From: Flavobacteriia bacterium | Lineage (GTDB): Bacteria; Bacteroidota; Bacteroidia; Flavobacteriales_D; Crocinitomicaceae | NCBI GenBank assembly: GCA_016178305.1 | Contig: JACOTM010000007.1 | Span: 1 to 64,000, forward strand | DNA length: 64,000 bases | Reading direction: 5' to 3' | Part shown: piece after piece, positions 1-8,619 of the stretch | How positions within the stretch are numbered: the first letter of the stretch is position 1 | Layout: each line of letters begins with the position of its first letter | The notes under the pieces: model-generated | Seen by the model: the letters and a program-made list of their open reading frames with translations, nothing else | Told to the model about the DNA's origin: nothing | The model's database searches: none | Program-made: the position numbers and the translations under genes

Positions 1-449
1 GCATAATTTTCTAAAACTACTTGATGAATAATTCCAGCTCCCGGTTTCCAAAAACCGATACCGTATTTATTCGAGATAGAAGATAGAAAGTTAAAAACTT
101 CATTATTTTGATTGATAGAATCTTGCAAATCTTTTGTTGCACCAACTCTTGCTTGAATTAAGTGATCAGCATGAACCGTTGAAGGAACAGCTACTTTTTT
201 CTTACCCGCTTGCATAAATTGTAACAAAGCCATTTGAGCAGTTGCATCTTGCATCGCGACTCTATCTGGGGCGAAATCTACATAAGAAACTCCTCTTCCG
301 AAAGCTTCAGTTGCATTTCCTTCCCACAAATGAGCATAAAGAATTTTCTCAGAAAGTGTTAATGGTTTTCCTACTACTTTTCGAGCAGCTTCAATTCTGC
401 TTGGAAAGTTAGCATAAACCTTTTTTATCATATCTAAATCGAATACCAT
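1..449 (-). CDS. acn: aconitate hydratase, N-terminal part (runs off window)
   Basis: Aconitase interconverts citrate and isocitrate in the TCA cycle, using a 4Fe-4S cluster in the cytoplasm. Reading the minus strand from the ATG at 447-449 gives an open frame to the window edge. It starts [16 protein letters not shown] and contains the aconitase segments [17 protein letters not shown], then [15 protein letters not shown], then [16 protein letters not shown]. These match the N-terminal substrate and cluster-binding region of the mitochondrial-type family. Only about 149 residues are present; the cluster cysteines lie outside. It is divergent from rpsF. A weak -7-like element (TAAATTCG, one mismatch) sits at 488-495 on the minus strand. 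Family assignment is firm; the subtype is inferred. Confidence 0.93.
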   Translation of the reverse strand, partial: MVFDLDMIKKVYANFPSRIEAARKVVGKPLTLSEKILYAHLWEGNATEAFGRGVSYVDFAPDRVAMQDATAQMALLQFMQAGKKKVAVPSTVHADHLIQARVGATKDLQDSINQNNEVFNFLSSISNKYGIGFWKPGAGIIHQVVLENY

Positions 450-608
450 AAAATGTGTTGTTTAAGATCCTATAATTATAATGTTTGCGAATTTAAACAT
501 TTTATAAAAAAATACCTCATCTTTTTTAAAAGAAAATCAGTAACTTTTTAAAATCAAGAATGAACAATTTCTATCAATTTAATAGTAGTCTTAATTTTAT
601 TCAATTAA

Positions 609-643
609 TTGTATCGAATAAATTAAATTTTTCTATATCTTTG
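609..643 (+). promoter_or_regulatory. Bacteroidota-type promoter of rpsF-rpsR-rplI
   Basis: TATCTTTG at 636-643 is a perfect TAnnTTTG -7 element. A TTG at 609-611 lies 24 bases upstream, slightly longer than the usual spacing. A start site near 650 would give a leader of about 27 bases before the rpsF ATG. This is a consensus match, not a measured start. Confidence 0.6.
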
Positions 644-676
644 CAACCTTAAAAATAATTTTAAAACAAATAAGTT

Positions 677-1033
677 ATGAGTTTTTACGAAACTGTTTTC
701 ATCTTAACTCCCGTTTTGTCTGAGGATCAGACAAAGGAAGCAGTCGCTAAATTCGAAGGCGAAATAAGCTCTTTGGGTGGTAAGGTTAAGCACACTGAAC
801 ATTGGGGATTACGTAAATTAGCGTATCCAATCCAAAAAAAATCTACAGGATTTTACTTTTTAGTTGAATTTGAAGCTGATGGAAGCGCTGTAGCTAATTT
901 AGAATTGACATTCAAACGTGACGAACGTGTTATGCGTTTCTTAACAGTAAGAATGGACAGAGATCATTTAGCGTATGCAGAAAAAAGAAGAGCTAAATTA
1001 GGCGAGAAAAAATCTGTTCCAGCTGAGATTTAA
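677..1033 (+). CDS. rpsF: 30S ribosomal protein S6
   Basis: S6 binds 16S rRNA in the platform of the small subunit as a heterodimer with S18. The 118-residue product has the S6 fold signature: N-terminal strand [11 protein letters not shown], then [24 protein letters not shown], and the strand [12 protein letters not shown] near residues 82-93. Length is slightly above the usual 95-110, with a charged tail. It is the first gene of the S6-S18-L9 operon, followed by rpsR after 27 bases. A -7 promoter element lies 34 bases upstream of the ATG. Confidence 0.97.
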   Translation: MSFYETVFILTPVLSEDQTKEAVAKFEGEISSLGGKVKHTEHWGLRKLAYPIQKKSTGFYFLVEFEADGSAVANLELTFKRDERVMRFLTVRMDRDHLAYAEKRRAKLGEKKSVPAEI

Positions 1034-1060
1034 TTATTAACACATTAAAAAAAGAGAATT

Positions 1061-1324
1061 ATGTCACAAAACGACGTTCGCTATTTGACTCCAATTAATA
1101 TTGAGATCAGAAAAGAAAAATATTGCCGTTTCAAAAAAAGCGGAATTAAATTTATCGACTATAAAGATGGTAACTTCTTATTGAAATTAGTTAATGAACA
1201 AGGTAAAATTTTACCTCGTCGTTTAACTGGTACTTCAGCGAAATACCAAAAGAAAGTTGGACAAGCTATCAAACGTGCTCGTCACATCGCTGTTCTTCCT
1301 TATGTAGGAGATATGTTGAAATAA
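1061..1324 (+). CDS. rpsR: 30S ribosomal protein S18
   Basis: S18 pairs with S6 in the 30S platform near the mRNA exit. The 87-residue product shows the family core: [23 protein letters not shown], then [25 protein letters not shown]. It lies between rpsF and rplI with about 30 bases on each side, so the three should share one transcript. Length and content are ordinary. Confidence 0.97.
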   Translation: MSQNDVRYLTPINIEIRKEKYCRFKKSGIKFIDYKDGNFLLKLVNEQGKILPRRLTGTSAKYQKKVGQAIKRARHIAVLPYVGDMLK

Positions 1325-1354
1325 TCGATTTTTAAAGAAATAAAAATATTCAAA

Positions 1355-1801
1355 ATGCAAGTAATTCTAAAAAAGAACGTAGATAAACTTGGTTACAAAG
1401 ACGAAGTGGTTTCTGTAAAACCAGGATACGGTCGTAACTTCTTGATCCCACAAGGATACGCAAACTTAGCTACTGCATCTGCTTTAAAAGCACATACAGA
1501 AGTTATGAAACAACGTGCTCATAAAGAGACTAAAGTTTTAGCTGAAGCTGAAGCTATTGCTGCTAAATTGGTAGACGTAACATTAACTATCGGTACTAAA
1601 GCTGGTGAAAATGGTAAAATATTTGGATCTGTTAACACAGTTCAATTATCAGAAGCATTGAAATCATTAGGTTTTGATATCGATCGTAAAGCTTTAAAAA
1701 TCAAAAATGAACCAATTAAAGAAGTTGGGTCATACGAAGCTGAAGCAAATCTTCACAAAGGTGTTAAACCTACTTTTAAATTTGAAGTTGTTGGAGAATA
1801 A
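1355..1801 (+). CDS. rplI: 50S ribosomal protein L9
   Basis: L9 binds domain V of 23S rRNA and reaches out from the base of the L1 stalk. The 148-residue product has the N-terminal signature VDKLGYKDEVVSVKPGYGRNFLIPQGYA, then a long connecting helix (about 45-75) and the C-terminal RNA-binding domain with GKIFGSVNT. It ends the S6-S18-L9 operon; a strong hairpin terminator follows at 1827. Confidence 0.97.
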   Translation: MQVILKKNVDKLGYKDEVVSVKPGYGRNFLIPQGYANLATASALKAHTEVMKQRAHKETKVLAEAEAIAAKLVDVTLTIGTKAGENGKIFGSVNTVQLSEALKSLGFDIDRKALKIKNEPIKEVGSYEAEANLHKGVKPTFKFEVVGE

Positions 1802-1826
1802 TTTCAATTAAAGCATAAATATTAAG

Positions 1827-1855
1827 AAAGCTCGATTTATTTCGAGCTTTTTTTT
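1827..1855 (+). terminator. intrinsic terminator of the rpsF-rpsR-rplI operon
   Basis: AAAGCTCGA (1827-1835) pairs perfectly with TCGAGCTTT (1842-1850) around a six-base loop. The stem runs into a T tract to 1855. Position and form are those of a rho-independent terminator 25 bases after rplI. Confidence 0.9.
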
Positions 1856-1970
1856 GTTAAAAACATTACAGCTAACCCCTTATTTTATCAGTATTTAAAC
1901 AAATAAATATCCCTTTATCAACAAAAATCAACTTTTTTCAACAATTTCAATATATTTTTTGTTAAAACTG

Positions 1971-2000
1971 TTGCAGAATATAGATATTCCTATATATTTG
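1971..2000 (+). promoter_or_regulatory. promoter of the HU gene
   Basis: TTG at 1971-1973, 19 bases, then TATATTTG at 1993-2000. Both elements and the spacing match the Bacteroidota sigma-A pattern. A start near 2007 would leave a leader of about 35 bases before the ATG at 2043. Confidence 0.75.
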
Positions 2001-2042
2001 CTACGATATTAATTATTACAAACATCTATTAAAAGCCAAACT

Positions 2043-2315
2043 ATGAACAAAGCAGAATTAATTGATGCTATCGCAGCAGAGTCAGGATTATCTAAAGTTG
2101 ACGCGAAAAAAGCATTGGACGGATTTGTAAGCGCTACTGCAAATGCAATGAAATCAGGAGACAAAATTTCTTTAGTAGGATTTGGTTCTTTCTCAGTTTC
2201 TAACAGAGCTGCAAGAACAGGACGTAATCCTCAAACAGGTAAAGAAATCAAAATTGCTTCTAAAAACGTAGTACGTTTCAAAGCTGGAGCTGAACTTTCT
2301 GCTAAAGTTAACTAA
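2043..2315 (+). CDS. HU family DNA-binding protein
   Basis: HU proteins are dimeric nucleoid proteins that bend DNA. The 90-residue product has the usual length and parts: helix MNKAELIDAIAAESGLSKVDAKKALDG (described here by its ends, residues 1-27), then ISLVGFGSFSVSNRAARTGRN and the DNA-clasping arm with RNPQTGKEI near residues 61-69, and a closing helix. It stands alone between a clear promoter and terminator. I cannot assign a particular HU/IHF paralogue. Confidence 0.95.
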   Translation: MNKAELIDAIAAESGLSKVDAKKALDGFVSATANAMKSGDKISLVGFGSFSVSNRAARTGRNPQTGKEIKIASKNVVRFKAGAELSAKVN

Positions 2316-2336
2316 TAGTTACTTCGCAAAAGATGC

Positions 2337-2365
2337 AAAAGGGAGTCTATTGATTCCCTTTTTTT
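2337..2365 (+). terminator. intrinsic terminator after the HU gene
   Basis: AAAAGGGA (2337-2344) pairs with TCCCTTTT (2355-2362) around a ten-base loop, followed by a T-rich run. It sits 22 bases after the HU stop. It also argues against any start for the next gene upstream of about 2370. Confidence 0.85.
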
Positions 2366-2391
2366 ATTTCATTTTTTTTCGATTAACATCC

Positions 2392-3075
2392 GTGGAAAAT
2401 AATAAAAAAATATTACAAGAATTTTACAATATTATTTCTGATAGCAAAAAAGAAATGTTTGACCAAATTGCAGCAGAAAGAACAAAACATATTACTGTTG
2501 TAATGGAAAATATTTACCAAGAACACAATGCAAGTGCTGTACTGCGCTCTTGTGACTGTTTTGGAATCCAAGAACTACATGTAATCGAAAAAGACAACCA
2601 GTATAAAGTACAACGAGATATTGCATTAGGAGCTGGGAGATGGGTCGATATGTTTAATTATGATCGTGGAGATTCTCCAACGAAAGACTGTATCACAAAA
2701 TTGAAACAAAAAGGATACAAAATAATTGCCACAACTCCTCATACGAATGATGTAACGATAAACGAATTCGATATTTCCCAACCATTCGCCTTGGTTTTTG
2801 GTACTGAACGAAGAGGTATTTCAGATGAGATCAAAGAAATGGCAGATGAATTTGTAAAAATTCCAATGTATGGCTTTACTGAAAGTTTTAATATTTCAGT
2901 TTCTGCAGCAATCACCTTAAATGTTGTTAGAGAACGTTTAGAAAAAAGTAAACTCAAGTGGAAACTTTCAGAATTCGAGCAAACTGATTTAAAAATCAAA
3001 TGGAGCCGAAAAATATTGAAAGCTGGTGTAGAACTGGAGAAATTATTTCGAGAAAAATATAAACAGAATATTTGA
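2392..3075 (+). CDS. trmH: SpoU/TrmH-family RNA 2'-O-methyltransferase
   Basis: Likely transfers a methyl group from S-adenosylmethionine to the 2'-OH of tRNA guanosine 18. The SPOUT motifs are present in order: NIYQEHNASAVLRSCDCFG with the conserved Asn and Arg, LVFGTERRGISDE, and IPMYGFTESFNISVSAAI for the C-terminal knot. I chose the GTG at 2392 (227 residues). The longer frame from a TTG at 2350 begins inside the HU terminator and encodes only Phe-rich sequence. An ATG at 2455 would trim conserved N-terminal helix. Family is firm; the exact tRNA target is inferred. Confidence 0.85.
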   Translation: MENNKKILQEFYNIISDSKKEMFDQIAAERTKHITVVMENIYQEHNASAVLRSCDCFGIQELHVIEKDNQYKVQRDIALGAGRWVDMFNYDRGDSPTKDCITKLKQKGYKIIATTPHTNDVTINEFDISQPFALVFGTERRGISDEIKEMADEFVKIPMYGFTESFNISVSAAITLNVVRERLEKSKLKWKLSEFEQTDLKIKWSRKILKAGVELEKLFREKYKQNI

Positions 3076-3097
3076 AATTTCAGATTTTGATCGTTTG

Positions 3098-3745
3098 TTA
3101 TAAATGTTTAAATGAAAATTCTTTCGTACTGAAAACATTATCAAACAAATGAGGATAGTATTTTTTCATTTCTGAATTCATTAATTCTATCGGTACATCA
3201 TCAAAATCACCATAGTAATGTAAATATTCCATAAATCGTTGCCCTTTTTCAAATTCTTGAAACATTGAATCTTGTTCCCCATCCCAATCCAATGGTTGAA
3301 CATGCGTTATTTTACATATTCGCTCATCAAATGCCGGCGTACATTTTATCCATTTACCTTCTACAAATAATTCAACATAACCGTGAAAAACGATTTCGTT
3401 TCTTCTTAAAACGGAAGTTAATTTATCAATTCCGATATGATTTGTAACAATTGCATAACCTAAACGGGAAGGAATATGCATCTTTCGAGCACAAGCAGCT
3501 AATAATAATGCTTTTTCAACACACCAAGATCTTTTCTTTAAAATGACATTACTTGCTTTTAGCCCATCTTTTGTTAAATCTAAATGATATGGATCATAGA
3601 TATAAGAATCCCTTACTAAAAAATAAAGTTCAACTGCAATTTCTTTTTTAGATTTTTGAGTATCAATTGCTACTAAGAAATTATCAAACAGAGGATTATT
3701 AAAATCTAAAAATGCAGTTTCTTTTAGATAAAGTTCCATTTTCAC
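3098..3745 (-). CDS. transglutaminase-like domain protein
   Basis: Papain-like fold protein of the transglutaminase-core superfamily; substrate unknown. The 215-residue product shows the catalytic order Cys-His-Asp: C75 in RSWCVEKALLLAACARK, H121 in VFHGYVELFVEG and D140 in TPAFDE. In bacteria such domains are often proteases or transpeptidases. No signal peptide is visible, so it is probably cytoplasmic. It is the last gene of the trhO-lgt-aroK run, 3 bases after aroK, and converges with trmH. Start is the ATG at 3745; a second ATG two codons later is equally possible. Confidence 0.75.
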   Translation of the reverse strand: MKMELYLKETAFLDFNNPLFDNFLVAIDTQKSKKEIAVELYFLVRDSYIYDPYHLDLTKDGLKASNVILKKRSWCVEKALLLAACARKMHIPSRLGYAIVTNHIGIDKLTSVLRRNEIVFHGYVELFVEGKWIKCTPAFDERICKITHVQPLDWDGEQDSMFQEFEKGQRFMEYLHYYGDFDDVPIELMNSEMKKYYPHLFDNVFSTKEFSFKHL

Positions 3746-3748
3746 ATA

Positions 3749-4249
3749 TTAATTAAAAAATTCAATGATTTTTTCAGGAGTTTGAGAATGTCGATCTAAA
3801 ATTACGTTCGCCTGCATATAAAACAATTCTCTTTTACTTAATGAATTCTCAATGTAAACTTCCAATTCTTCTTGTGTCATAGATTGAACCAAGGGTCTTT
3901 GTTCCTTTGTATTTACCAATCTATTTGTTAGTTCTTTTGAAGAACGTTGCAAATAAAATGTTTTACCTAGTTTACTTAAACGATCTATATTTTCATTAAA
4001 GCAGGGCATTCCTCCCCCTGTTGATAATACAAATTCAGTTGGAAAAGGGTAATTATCTAAAAAAGATGTTTCTAACTCCCTAAAAATAGCCTCTCCTTTT
4101 TGATCAAATATTTGCGCTATTGTTAATCCTACAATTTCTTCTATTTTTTCATCTGAATCGATAAATGGAATATTTAACTTATTTGCAAGTTTTTTACCTA
4201 ATGTAGTTTTGCCACTAGCCATGAATCCTATTAAGATAATACACTTCAT
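3749..4249 (-). CDS. aroK: shikimate kinase
   Basis: Phosphorylates shikimate with ATP, step five of the chorismate pathway. The 166-residue product has all landmarks: Walker A GFMASGKTT at residues 8-16, the shikimate-binding IDSDE near 30-34, R57 in FRELE, the GGG triplet at 78-80, and a lid Arg in EQRPLVQ. Length is typical. It lies 6 bases from lgt and 3 from the transglutaminase-like gene, so all are probably co-transcribed, although the neighbours do not share its pathway. Confidence 0.94.
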   Translation of the reverse strand: MKCIILIGFMASGKTTLGKKLANKLNIPFIDSDEKIEEIVGLTIAQIFDQKGEAIFRELETSFLDNYPFPTEFVLSTGGGMPCFNENIDRLSKLGKTFYLQRSSKELTNRLVNTKEQRPLVQSMTQEELEVYIENSLSKRELFYMQANVILDRHSQTPEKIIEFFN

Positions 4250-4255
4250 CTTTTT

Positions 4256-5098
4256 TTAAGCTAATTCCGACTTTCCATTTTTAATCGCTCTCCACAAGAT
4301 ATAAAATCCTGCAATAATAAAAGGAATACTTAGTAATTGTCCTGTATTAAAAAACAACTGATTATCTCTTTCTGTTTGCCCTAATTTCACAAATTCCACT
4401 AGAAATCTAGCGATAAACAATAAACTTAGAAATAAGCCAAAAATAAATCCAGGTTTACGCCACGCTTCTTTTTTCCAAAAGAAATACATCAAAATTGCAA
4501 AAATTATTAAATAACATATTGCTTCATATAATTGAGCTGGATGCCTCACTGGAATTTGATCCCAAGAGCAATCAAAGGGCGGATTACAGTCATTTCTCAT
4601 GAATTTAAAACCCCAAGAAACAGTTGTCTCGTCACCTACGATTTCACCATTAACTAAATTTCCTAAGCGAATAAATGTTGCTGCAATAGCTATTGGTGCT
4701 GCTATTCTATCAAGTATCCACATCAACGGTTTTTTTGAAACTTTTTTAGAATAAATCCAAAGTGCTATTAAAATAGCAATAGCACCACCATGGCTTGCTA
4801 ACCCACCTTCCCAAACTTTAATTATATTAATTGGATTTGAAAAATAACCATTTTCCCCGTCAAAATAAGGGCCGTAAAATAAAACATGTCCCAAACGAGC
4901 ACCAATAATTGTTGCTAAGACCATATACATTACAAGCTTATCTAAATCAGCATCTGAGACATGCTCTTTTTTAAAAACTCTTTTTATGATATAAAAACCT
5001 AAAATTAATCCTGTAATAAATAATAAACCATAATAATTAGGTGTTCTCCATCCTTCAATAATTTCGGGACTCATATTCCAATTGATTACTAAATTCAC
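4256..5098 (-). CDS. lgt: prolipoprotein diacylglyceryl transferase
   Basis: Moves diacylglycerol from phosphatidylglycerol to the lipobox cysteine of prelipoproteins, in the inner membrane. The 280-residue product is polytopic with about seven hydrophobic helices. It carries the Lgt signature IRLGNLVNGEIVG, the early YYGLLF motif and the HPAQLYEA motif. The start is a GTG at 5098, preferred over the ATG nine codons in because the extra residues resemble the usual N-terminus of the family. This enzyme would process the lipoproteins encoded elsewhere in the window, at 6574, 35400 and 39880. Confidence 0.94.
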   Translation of the reverse strand: MNLVINWNMSPEIIEGWRTPNYYGLLFITGLILGFYIIKRVFKKEHVSDADLDKLVMYMVLATIIGARLGHVLFYGPYFDGENGYFSNPINIIKVWEGGLASHGGAIAILIALWIYSKKVSKKPLMWILDRIAAPIAIAATFIRLGNLVNGEIVGDETTVSWGFKFMRNDCNPPFDCSWDQIPVRHPAQLYEAICYLIIFAILMYFFWKKEAWRKPGFIFGLFLSLLFIARFLVEFVKLGQTERDNQLFFNTGQLLSIPFIIAGFYILWRAIKNGKSELA

Positions 5099-5122
5099 GT
5101 GTTATTTTTTTTAAAGTTAATG

Positions 5123-6166
5123 TTATTTAATTATTTGATAGGGTAATTTCTCTGACCTTCCTTTTTTGAAAATTTTATTACTAATTTCTTTACCCTTTCT
5201 CAATTCTTTTTGTAAATCTTGTGGTAAATGAATTACATCTAAACAATCAGTTGAACAACAATTTTCCAATGTTACCTTACAAACATCACACTGTATAAAC
5301 AAAAGATGACAAGCATCATTTACACAATTTGTATGCGTATCAGCAGGAGTTCCGCATTGGTGACAAACAGAAACAATATCATCCGTTATTCGTTCCCCTC
5401 TTCTTTCATCAAATACAAAGTTTTTCCCAATAAATTTATTTTCTAACCCTTCAGTTTTACAATCGTTAGCATATTTGATAATACCGCCTTCTAATTGATG
5501 TACATTTTTAAATCCTCGGTGCTTAAACCATGCAGATGCTTTTTCACATCGAATTCCTCCTGTACAATACATGACGATATTTTTATCTTCATTACCATGC
5601 AAAAAATCCTTTTCAATTAAAGGTAATGATTCTCGAAAAGTATCAACATCAGGTAAAATCGCTCCTTTAAAATGACCAACTTCCGACTCATAATGATTTC
5701 TAAAATCAACCAAAATCGTGTCCGGTTGACTAATTAACGTATTAAATTCTTTTGCTCTTAAATGAATCCCTTTGTTTGTAACATCAAAAGTTTCATCATC
5801 CAATCCATCAGCTAAAATTTTGGATCGAACTTTAATTTTCAATTTCAAAAAAGGAAATTCTGCTTCGGATTCATCAACAGCTATATTCAATCGAATACCA
5901 TTTAAAAAAGAAATGGCATATAATTCATCTCGAAATTGATTCACAAATTCAGAAGGGACTGCTATTTGAGCATTGATACCCTCAGAAGCAATATATGTTC
6001 TTCCGACTACATTTAATGCTGTCCAATTTTTATATAAAAAATCTCTAAAAACTTGAGGATTTTCAATTTTTGCATATTGATAAAAAGACATCGTCACAAA
6101 TTTATGACCATTTTCTTTCAATTTTGCTTCCAAATCCTCTTTACTTAATGTGTTCCACAGTTGCAT
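5123..6166 (-). CDS. trhO: tRNA uridine(34) hydroxylase, rhodanese family (TrhO/YceA)
   Basis: TrhO proteins carry out oxygen-dependent 5-hydroxylation of U34 in tRNA. The 347-residue product has the N-terminal acylphosphatase-like region, a rhodanese domain with the active-site loop CTGGIRCEKAS (Cys near residue 200), and a Cys-rich C-terminus (CHQCG, CDVC, ENCCSTDC) that may bind metal, as in YceA relatives. The ATG at 6166 is clear. A -7 element (TATTTTTG on the minus strand, 6200-6207) lies about 34 bases upstream. It heads the run with lgt, aroK and the transglutaminase-like gene. Confidence 0.9.
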   Translation of the reverse strand: MQLWNTLSKEDLEAKLKENGHKFVTMSFYQYAKIENPQVFRDFLYKNWTALNVVGRTYIASEGINAQIAVPSEFVNQFRDELYAISFLNGIRLNIAVDESEAEFPFLKLKIKVRSKILADGLDDETFDVTNKGIHLRAKEFNTLISQPDTILVDFRNHYESEVGHFKGAILPDVDTFRESLPLIEKDFLHGNEDKNIVMYCTGGIRCEKASAWFKHRGFKNVHQLEGGIIKYANDCKTEGLENKFIGKNFVFDERRGERITDDIVSVCHQCGTPADTHTNCVNDACHLLFIQCDVCKVTLENCCSTDCLDVIHLPQDLQKELRKGKEISNKIFKKGRSEKLPYQIIK

Positions 6167-6248
6167 GCTATGTCGTATATTAATAAATTAAAAAGTACAC
6201 AAAAATAAGGAAAGAATTTTGAAGGATGAATTAATTTCAAATAAAAGG

Positions 6249-6282
6249 GATAATTTTATTTGGAGCGCTAATAAAAATTATC
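6249..6282. repeat. AT-rich inverted repeat
   Basis: GATAATTTTATT (6249-6260) is matched by AATAAAAATTATC (6270-6282), perfect except for one bulged base. The nine-base spacer contains the palindrome AGCGCT. It lies between divergent transcription units, so it is not an obvious terminator; an operator or a relic is possible. Confidence 0.5.
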
Positions 6283-6438
6283 ACTGTAGCTCTATAAAAT
6301 CTAAGTATAAAGTTTGAATCAAACAAAGATTTATAACACCACAACGCAAAGTAAACAACATAAATCTTTTACTGGAAGCAATAAGTTACTGTAATTGTAT
6401 GCATTCAAAAATTTCAAAATCAAATTGTGCAAAACTTA

Positions 6439-6471
6439 TTGAACTATAAATAAAATTCTTTTGTAGTTTTG
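6439..6471 (+). promoter_or_regulatory. promoter of the small basic lipoprotein gene
   Basis: TTG at 6439-6441, 22 bases, then TAGTTTTG at 6464-6471. A start near 6478 gives a leader of roughly 95 bases before the ATG at 6574, long for this region. Confidence 0.6.
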
Positions 6472-6573
6472 CATTTGCTAATACGTAATTATTAAACTTT
6501 TGAAGAAAAATATCATCTAAAGTTCAATTTGATCAAACAAGCTATAATATATTAAACTAAATGTCATAAATTA

Positions 6574-6843
6574 ATGTTTCGTCTTTTATTAATACTATTC
6601 TTATCAATTACCGCTATTCAATGTGGTAATAAGCCTTATCGCCCCAATTATAATACTTCTCGAACACACAATGGTGATGTTGCTAGCAGAAATAGAATCG
6701 TACAAAGACAAAGTAAAAGAGATATAAAAGCGGCAAATAAAGCTAGAAAAAGAGCTAGTAGAAAAAGAGTTGATCGTATGAATAAACGTCATCAAAAGAA
6801 AAGTGAAAAACGTAATTATTCAAGAGGAAAATCAAGAAATTAA
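6574..6843 (+). CDS. small, strongly basic putative lipoprotein
   Basis: I recognise no family. The 89-residue product begins with a hydrophobic signal (MFRLLLILFLSITAIQC) ending in a possible lipobox cysteine at residue 17; the Gln before it is unusual. The rest is low complexity and dense in Arg and Lys, with repeats such as KRASRKRVDRMNKRHQKK and almost no acidic residues. Such a tail could lie against lipopolysaccharide, peptidoglycan or nucleic acid; that is inference. It has its own promoter. Its last four bases overlap the end of the convergent aminopeptidase gene. Confidence 0.6.
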   Translation: MFRLLLILFLSITAIQCGNKPYRPNYNTSRTHNGDVASRNRIVQRQSKRDIKAANKARKRASRKRVDRMNKRHQKKSEKRNYSRGKSRN

Positions 6844-8483
6844 ACTTTTTTAATTTTTCGTACAAAAACATAAAAGTTAGAATCTATTTCTAACTTTTTT
6901 TGTTTATACCACTTTAAATCATATCGTTGCCATTCAAAACTTGGACTTATCCATTCACCATTATTCAGTTTAACTGGTATTTTAAAATTTTCAACACAAT
7001 TGTCCCATTTATAATAAATACTGTTATTCTCAACATAAAATACCAAGTTTGGAATTTTTACTGTACGCAAATATTGATTAAAAATACAGGTTAAGTCTAT
7101 ACCTAAATTTTGATTAATATATTTTTCTATCTGATCCGTGGTTACTGTTTGGTGGTAAAAATATTCATTCAAACCTCTTAGTAATTTTCTAAATTTTTCA
7201 TCATCATTTACAATCTGACGAATGGTATGCAACATATTTGCCCCTTTGTAATACATATCTCCACTCCCCTCTTTATTTACACCGTATTCTCCGACAACTG
7301 GTATATCATTTTTTATTAATTTTCGAGTACCAATAACGTACTTATTTCCTTTTTGAACTCCAAATTCAGATGTTGTAAATAATGTTTCAGAATAATTTGT
7401 AAACGATTCATGAATCCACATATCAGCAATATCTTTGGATGTAATATTATTTCCAAACCATTCATGACCACTTTCATGAATCAAAATAAAATCCCATCTC
7501 AAACCAATTCCAGTCGCAGACAAATCTCGACCCAAGTAACCATTTTTAAATCGGTTTCCGTAAGCTATTGCACTTTGATGCTCCATTCCAAGAAATGGCG
7601 CTTGAACAATTTTATAACTATCTTCGTAAAAAGGATAAGGTCCAAACCAATACTCAAATGATTTCAATAGTTTAGGAACTTGTTCAAATTGTTTTGTTGC
7701 TTTTTCCAATTCATAATCTAAAACCCAATACGAACAATCTAGTATTCCTTTTTCTCCATTATACAATTCTTTCCAGTTTACATATTTTCCAATATATGGA
7801 ACGATGTTATAATTATTGATTGGATTGATTACTTTCCACGAATATTTTTTGCATTCCCCTATAATTTGCGTTCCATTTTCCCTTCCATTTGATATTGCTA
7901 CTAAATTTGAATCACAAATAATTGAAATTTCTGCACCTAATTCAGGCTCATCACTTTGATGATCTTTACACGGATACCAAGAACTTGCTCCTAAACCTTG
8001 ACAAGCAACAGAGATCCAAGGTCGATTCAATTTATCTTTAGACCAAATCCAACCACCATCCCAAGGAGCATTTTGGGCTTCTTTAGGTTTTCCTGAGAAA
8101 TAAATGGCTAATACTTCATTCGATGAAACGTTTAAGATGGTAGAAAAATCAATTAAATAAATATTACCAAATCTAGAAGTAGCTAAATTAACTCCTCGGT
8201 GTTTGACTGAATCAATCTGCATTGGAGTTTGTAAATCAATTTGCATTATTTGTCCGGGAAAAAGGACGGAAAAGTCAATCACATTTTCTCCCACTATTGA
8301 CTTTTGTTTTTCATTGACCTTAAAATTTAAAAAATATTTTTTCACATTCCACCAAGTTCGATTTTCATTTAAAGTCCCCCTTAAAGAATCTTGATTTGTT
8401 ACTAAAACTTGTGTGAGCCCAGTAATATTTAAACTTAAAAAAACTAGAAATAAAATTTTTTGTGCTCTTTTTTTCATATTCAT
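6840..8483 (-). CDS. M1-family zinc metallopeptidase (aminopeptidase-like), exported
   Basis: Zinc aminopeptidase of the gluzincin M1 family. The 547-residue product starts with a signal peptide (MKKRAQKILFLVFLSLNITG). It has the substrate-binding GMEHQSAIAYG (GAMEN-equivalent) and the zinc motif H336-E337-x-x-H340 with E359 as third ligand in WIHESFTNY. The spacing of 18 residues between the second His and Glu is exact. It ends shortly after the catalytic domain, so it lacks the long C-terminal helical domain of PepN. The minus-strand element TATATTTG at 8501-8508 is a good -7 box. Probably periplasmic or surface; substrate unknown. Confidence 0.9.
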   Translation of the reverse strand: MNMKKRAQKILFLVFLSLNITGLTQVLVTNQDSLRGTLNENRTWWNVKKYFLNFKVNEKQKSIVGENVIDFSVLFPGQIMQIDLQTPMQIDSVKHRGVNLATSRFGNIYLIDFSTILNVSSNEVLAIYFSGKPKEAQNAPWDGGWIWSKDKLNRPWISVACQGLGASSWYPCKDHQSDEPELGAEISIICDSNLVAISNGRENGTQIIGECKKYSWKVINPINNYNIVPYIGKYVNWKELYNGEKGILDCSYWVLDYELEKATKQFEQVPKLLKSFEYWFGPYPFYEDSYKIVQAPFLGMEHQSAIAYGNRFKNGYLGRDLSATGIGLRWDFILIHESGHEWFGNNITSKDIADMWIHESFTNYSETLFTTSEFGVQKGNKYVIGTRKLIKNDIPVVGEYGVNKEGSGDMYYKGANMLHTIRQIVNDDEKFRKLLRGLNEYFYHQTVTTDQIEKYINQNLGIDLTCIFNQYLRTVKIPNLVFYVENNSIYYKWDNCVENFKIPVKLNNGEWISPSFEWQRYDLKWYKQKKLEIDSNFYVFVRKIKKV

Positions 8484-8500
8484 AATTCATCAATCAAAAT

Positions 8501-8508
8501 CAAATATA
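8501..8508 (-). promoter_or_regulatory. -7 element of the M1 peptidase gene
   Basis: TATATTTG on the minus strand, 18 bases before the ATG at 8483. No -33 TTG lies at the ideal distance; the nearest is 27 bases upstream. Confidence 0.5.
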
Positions 8509-8564
8509 ATAAGAATGCTACCGTTAGACATATATCAATTGGCTAAAATATTATTATTTAATCA

Positions 8565-8594
8565 TTTGGATAAACAAAAAAATAAGCATATTTG
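8565..8594 (+). promoter_or_regulatory. probable promoter of the DUF3276 gene
   Basis: TTTG at 8565-8568, 18 bases, then CATATTTG at 8587-8594, one mismatch from TAnnTTTG. The ATG at 8620 follows 26 bases later. Confidence 0.5.
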
Positions 8595-8619
8595 TAACGC
8601 AAACTAAACAAACTAGAAA

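Larger units (their letters stand above)
6167..6573. other. 407-base intergenic region with a promoter and an AT-rich inverted repeat
   Basis: No convincing gene on either strand. It holds the -7 element of trhO (6200-6207, minus), the inverted repeat at 6249-6282 and the promoter of the small lipoprotein gene (6439-6471, plus). The 6290-6430 stretch shows nothing I can interpret. Confidence 0.6.

Noticed and set aside
2350..2391. TTG start for the TrmH-like gene
   Set aside because: It lies inside the HU terminator and would add only Phe-rich residues; the GTG at 2392 is better.
5090..5102. CACGTG core near the lgt start as a possible parS site
   Set aside because: Only the core matches; the flanks do not fit the parS palindrome, and it lies far from parAB.
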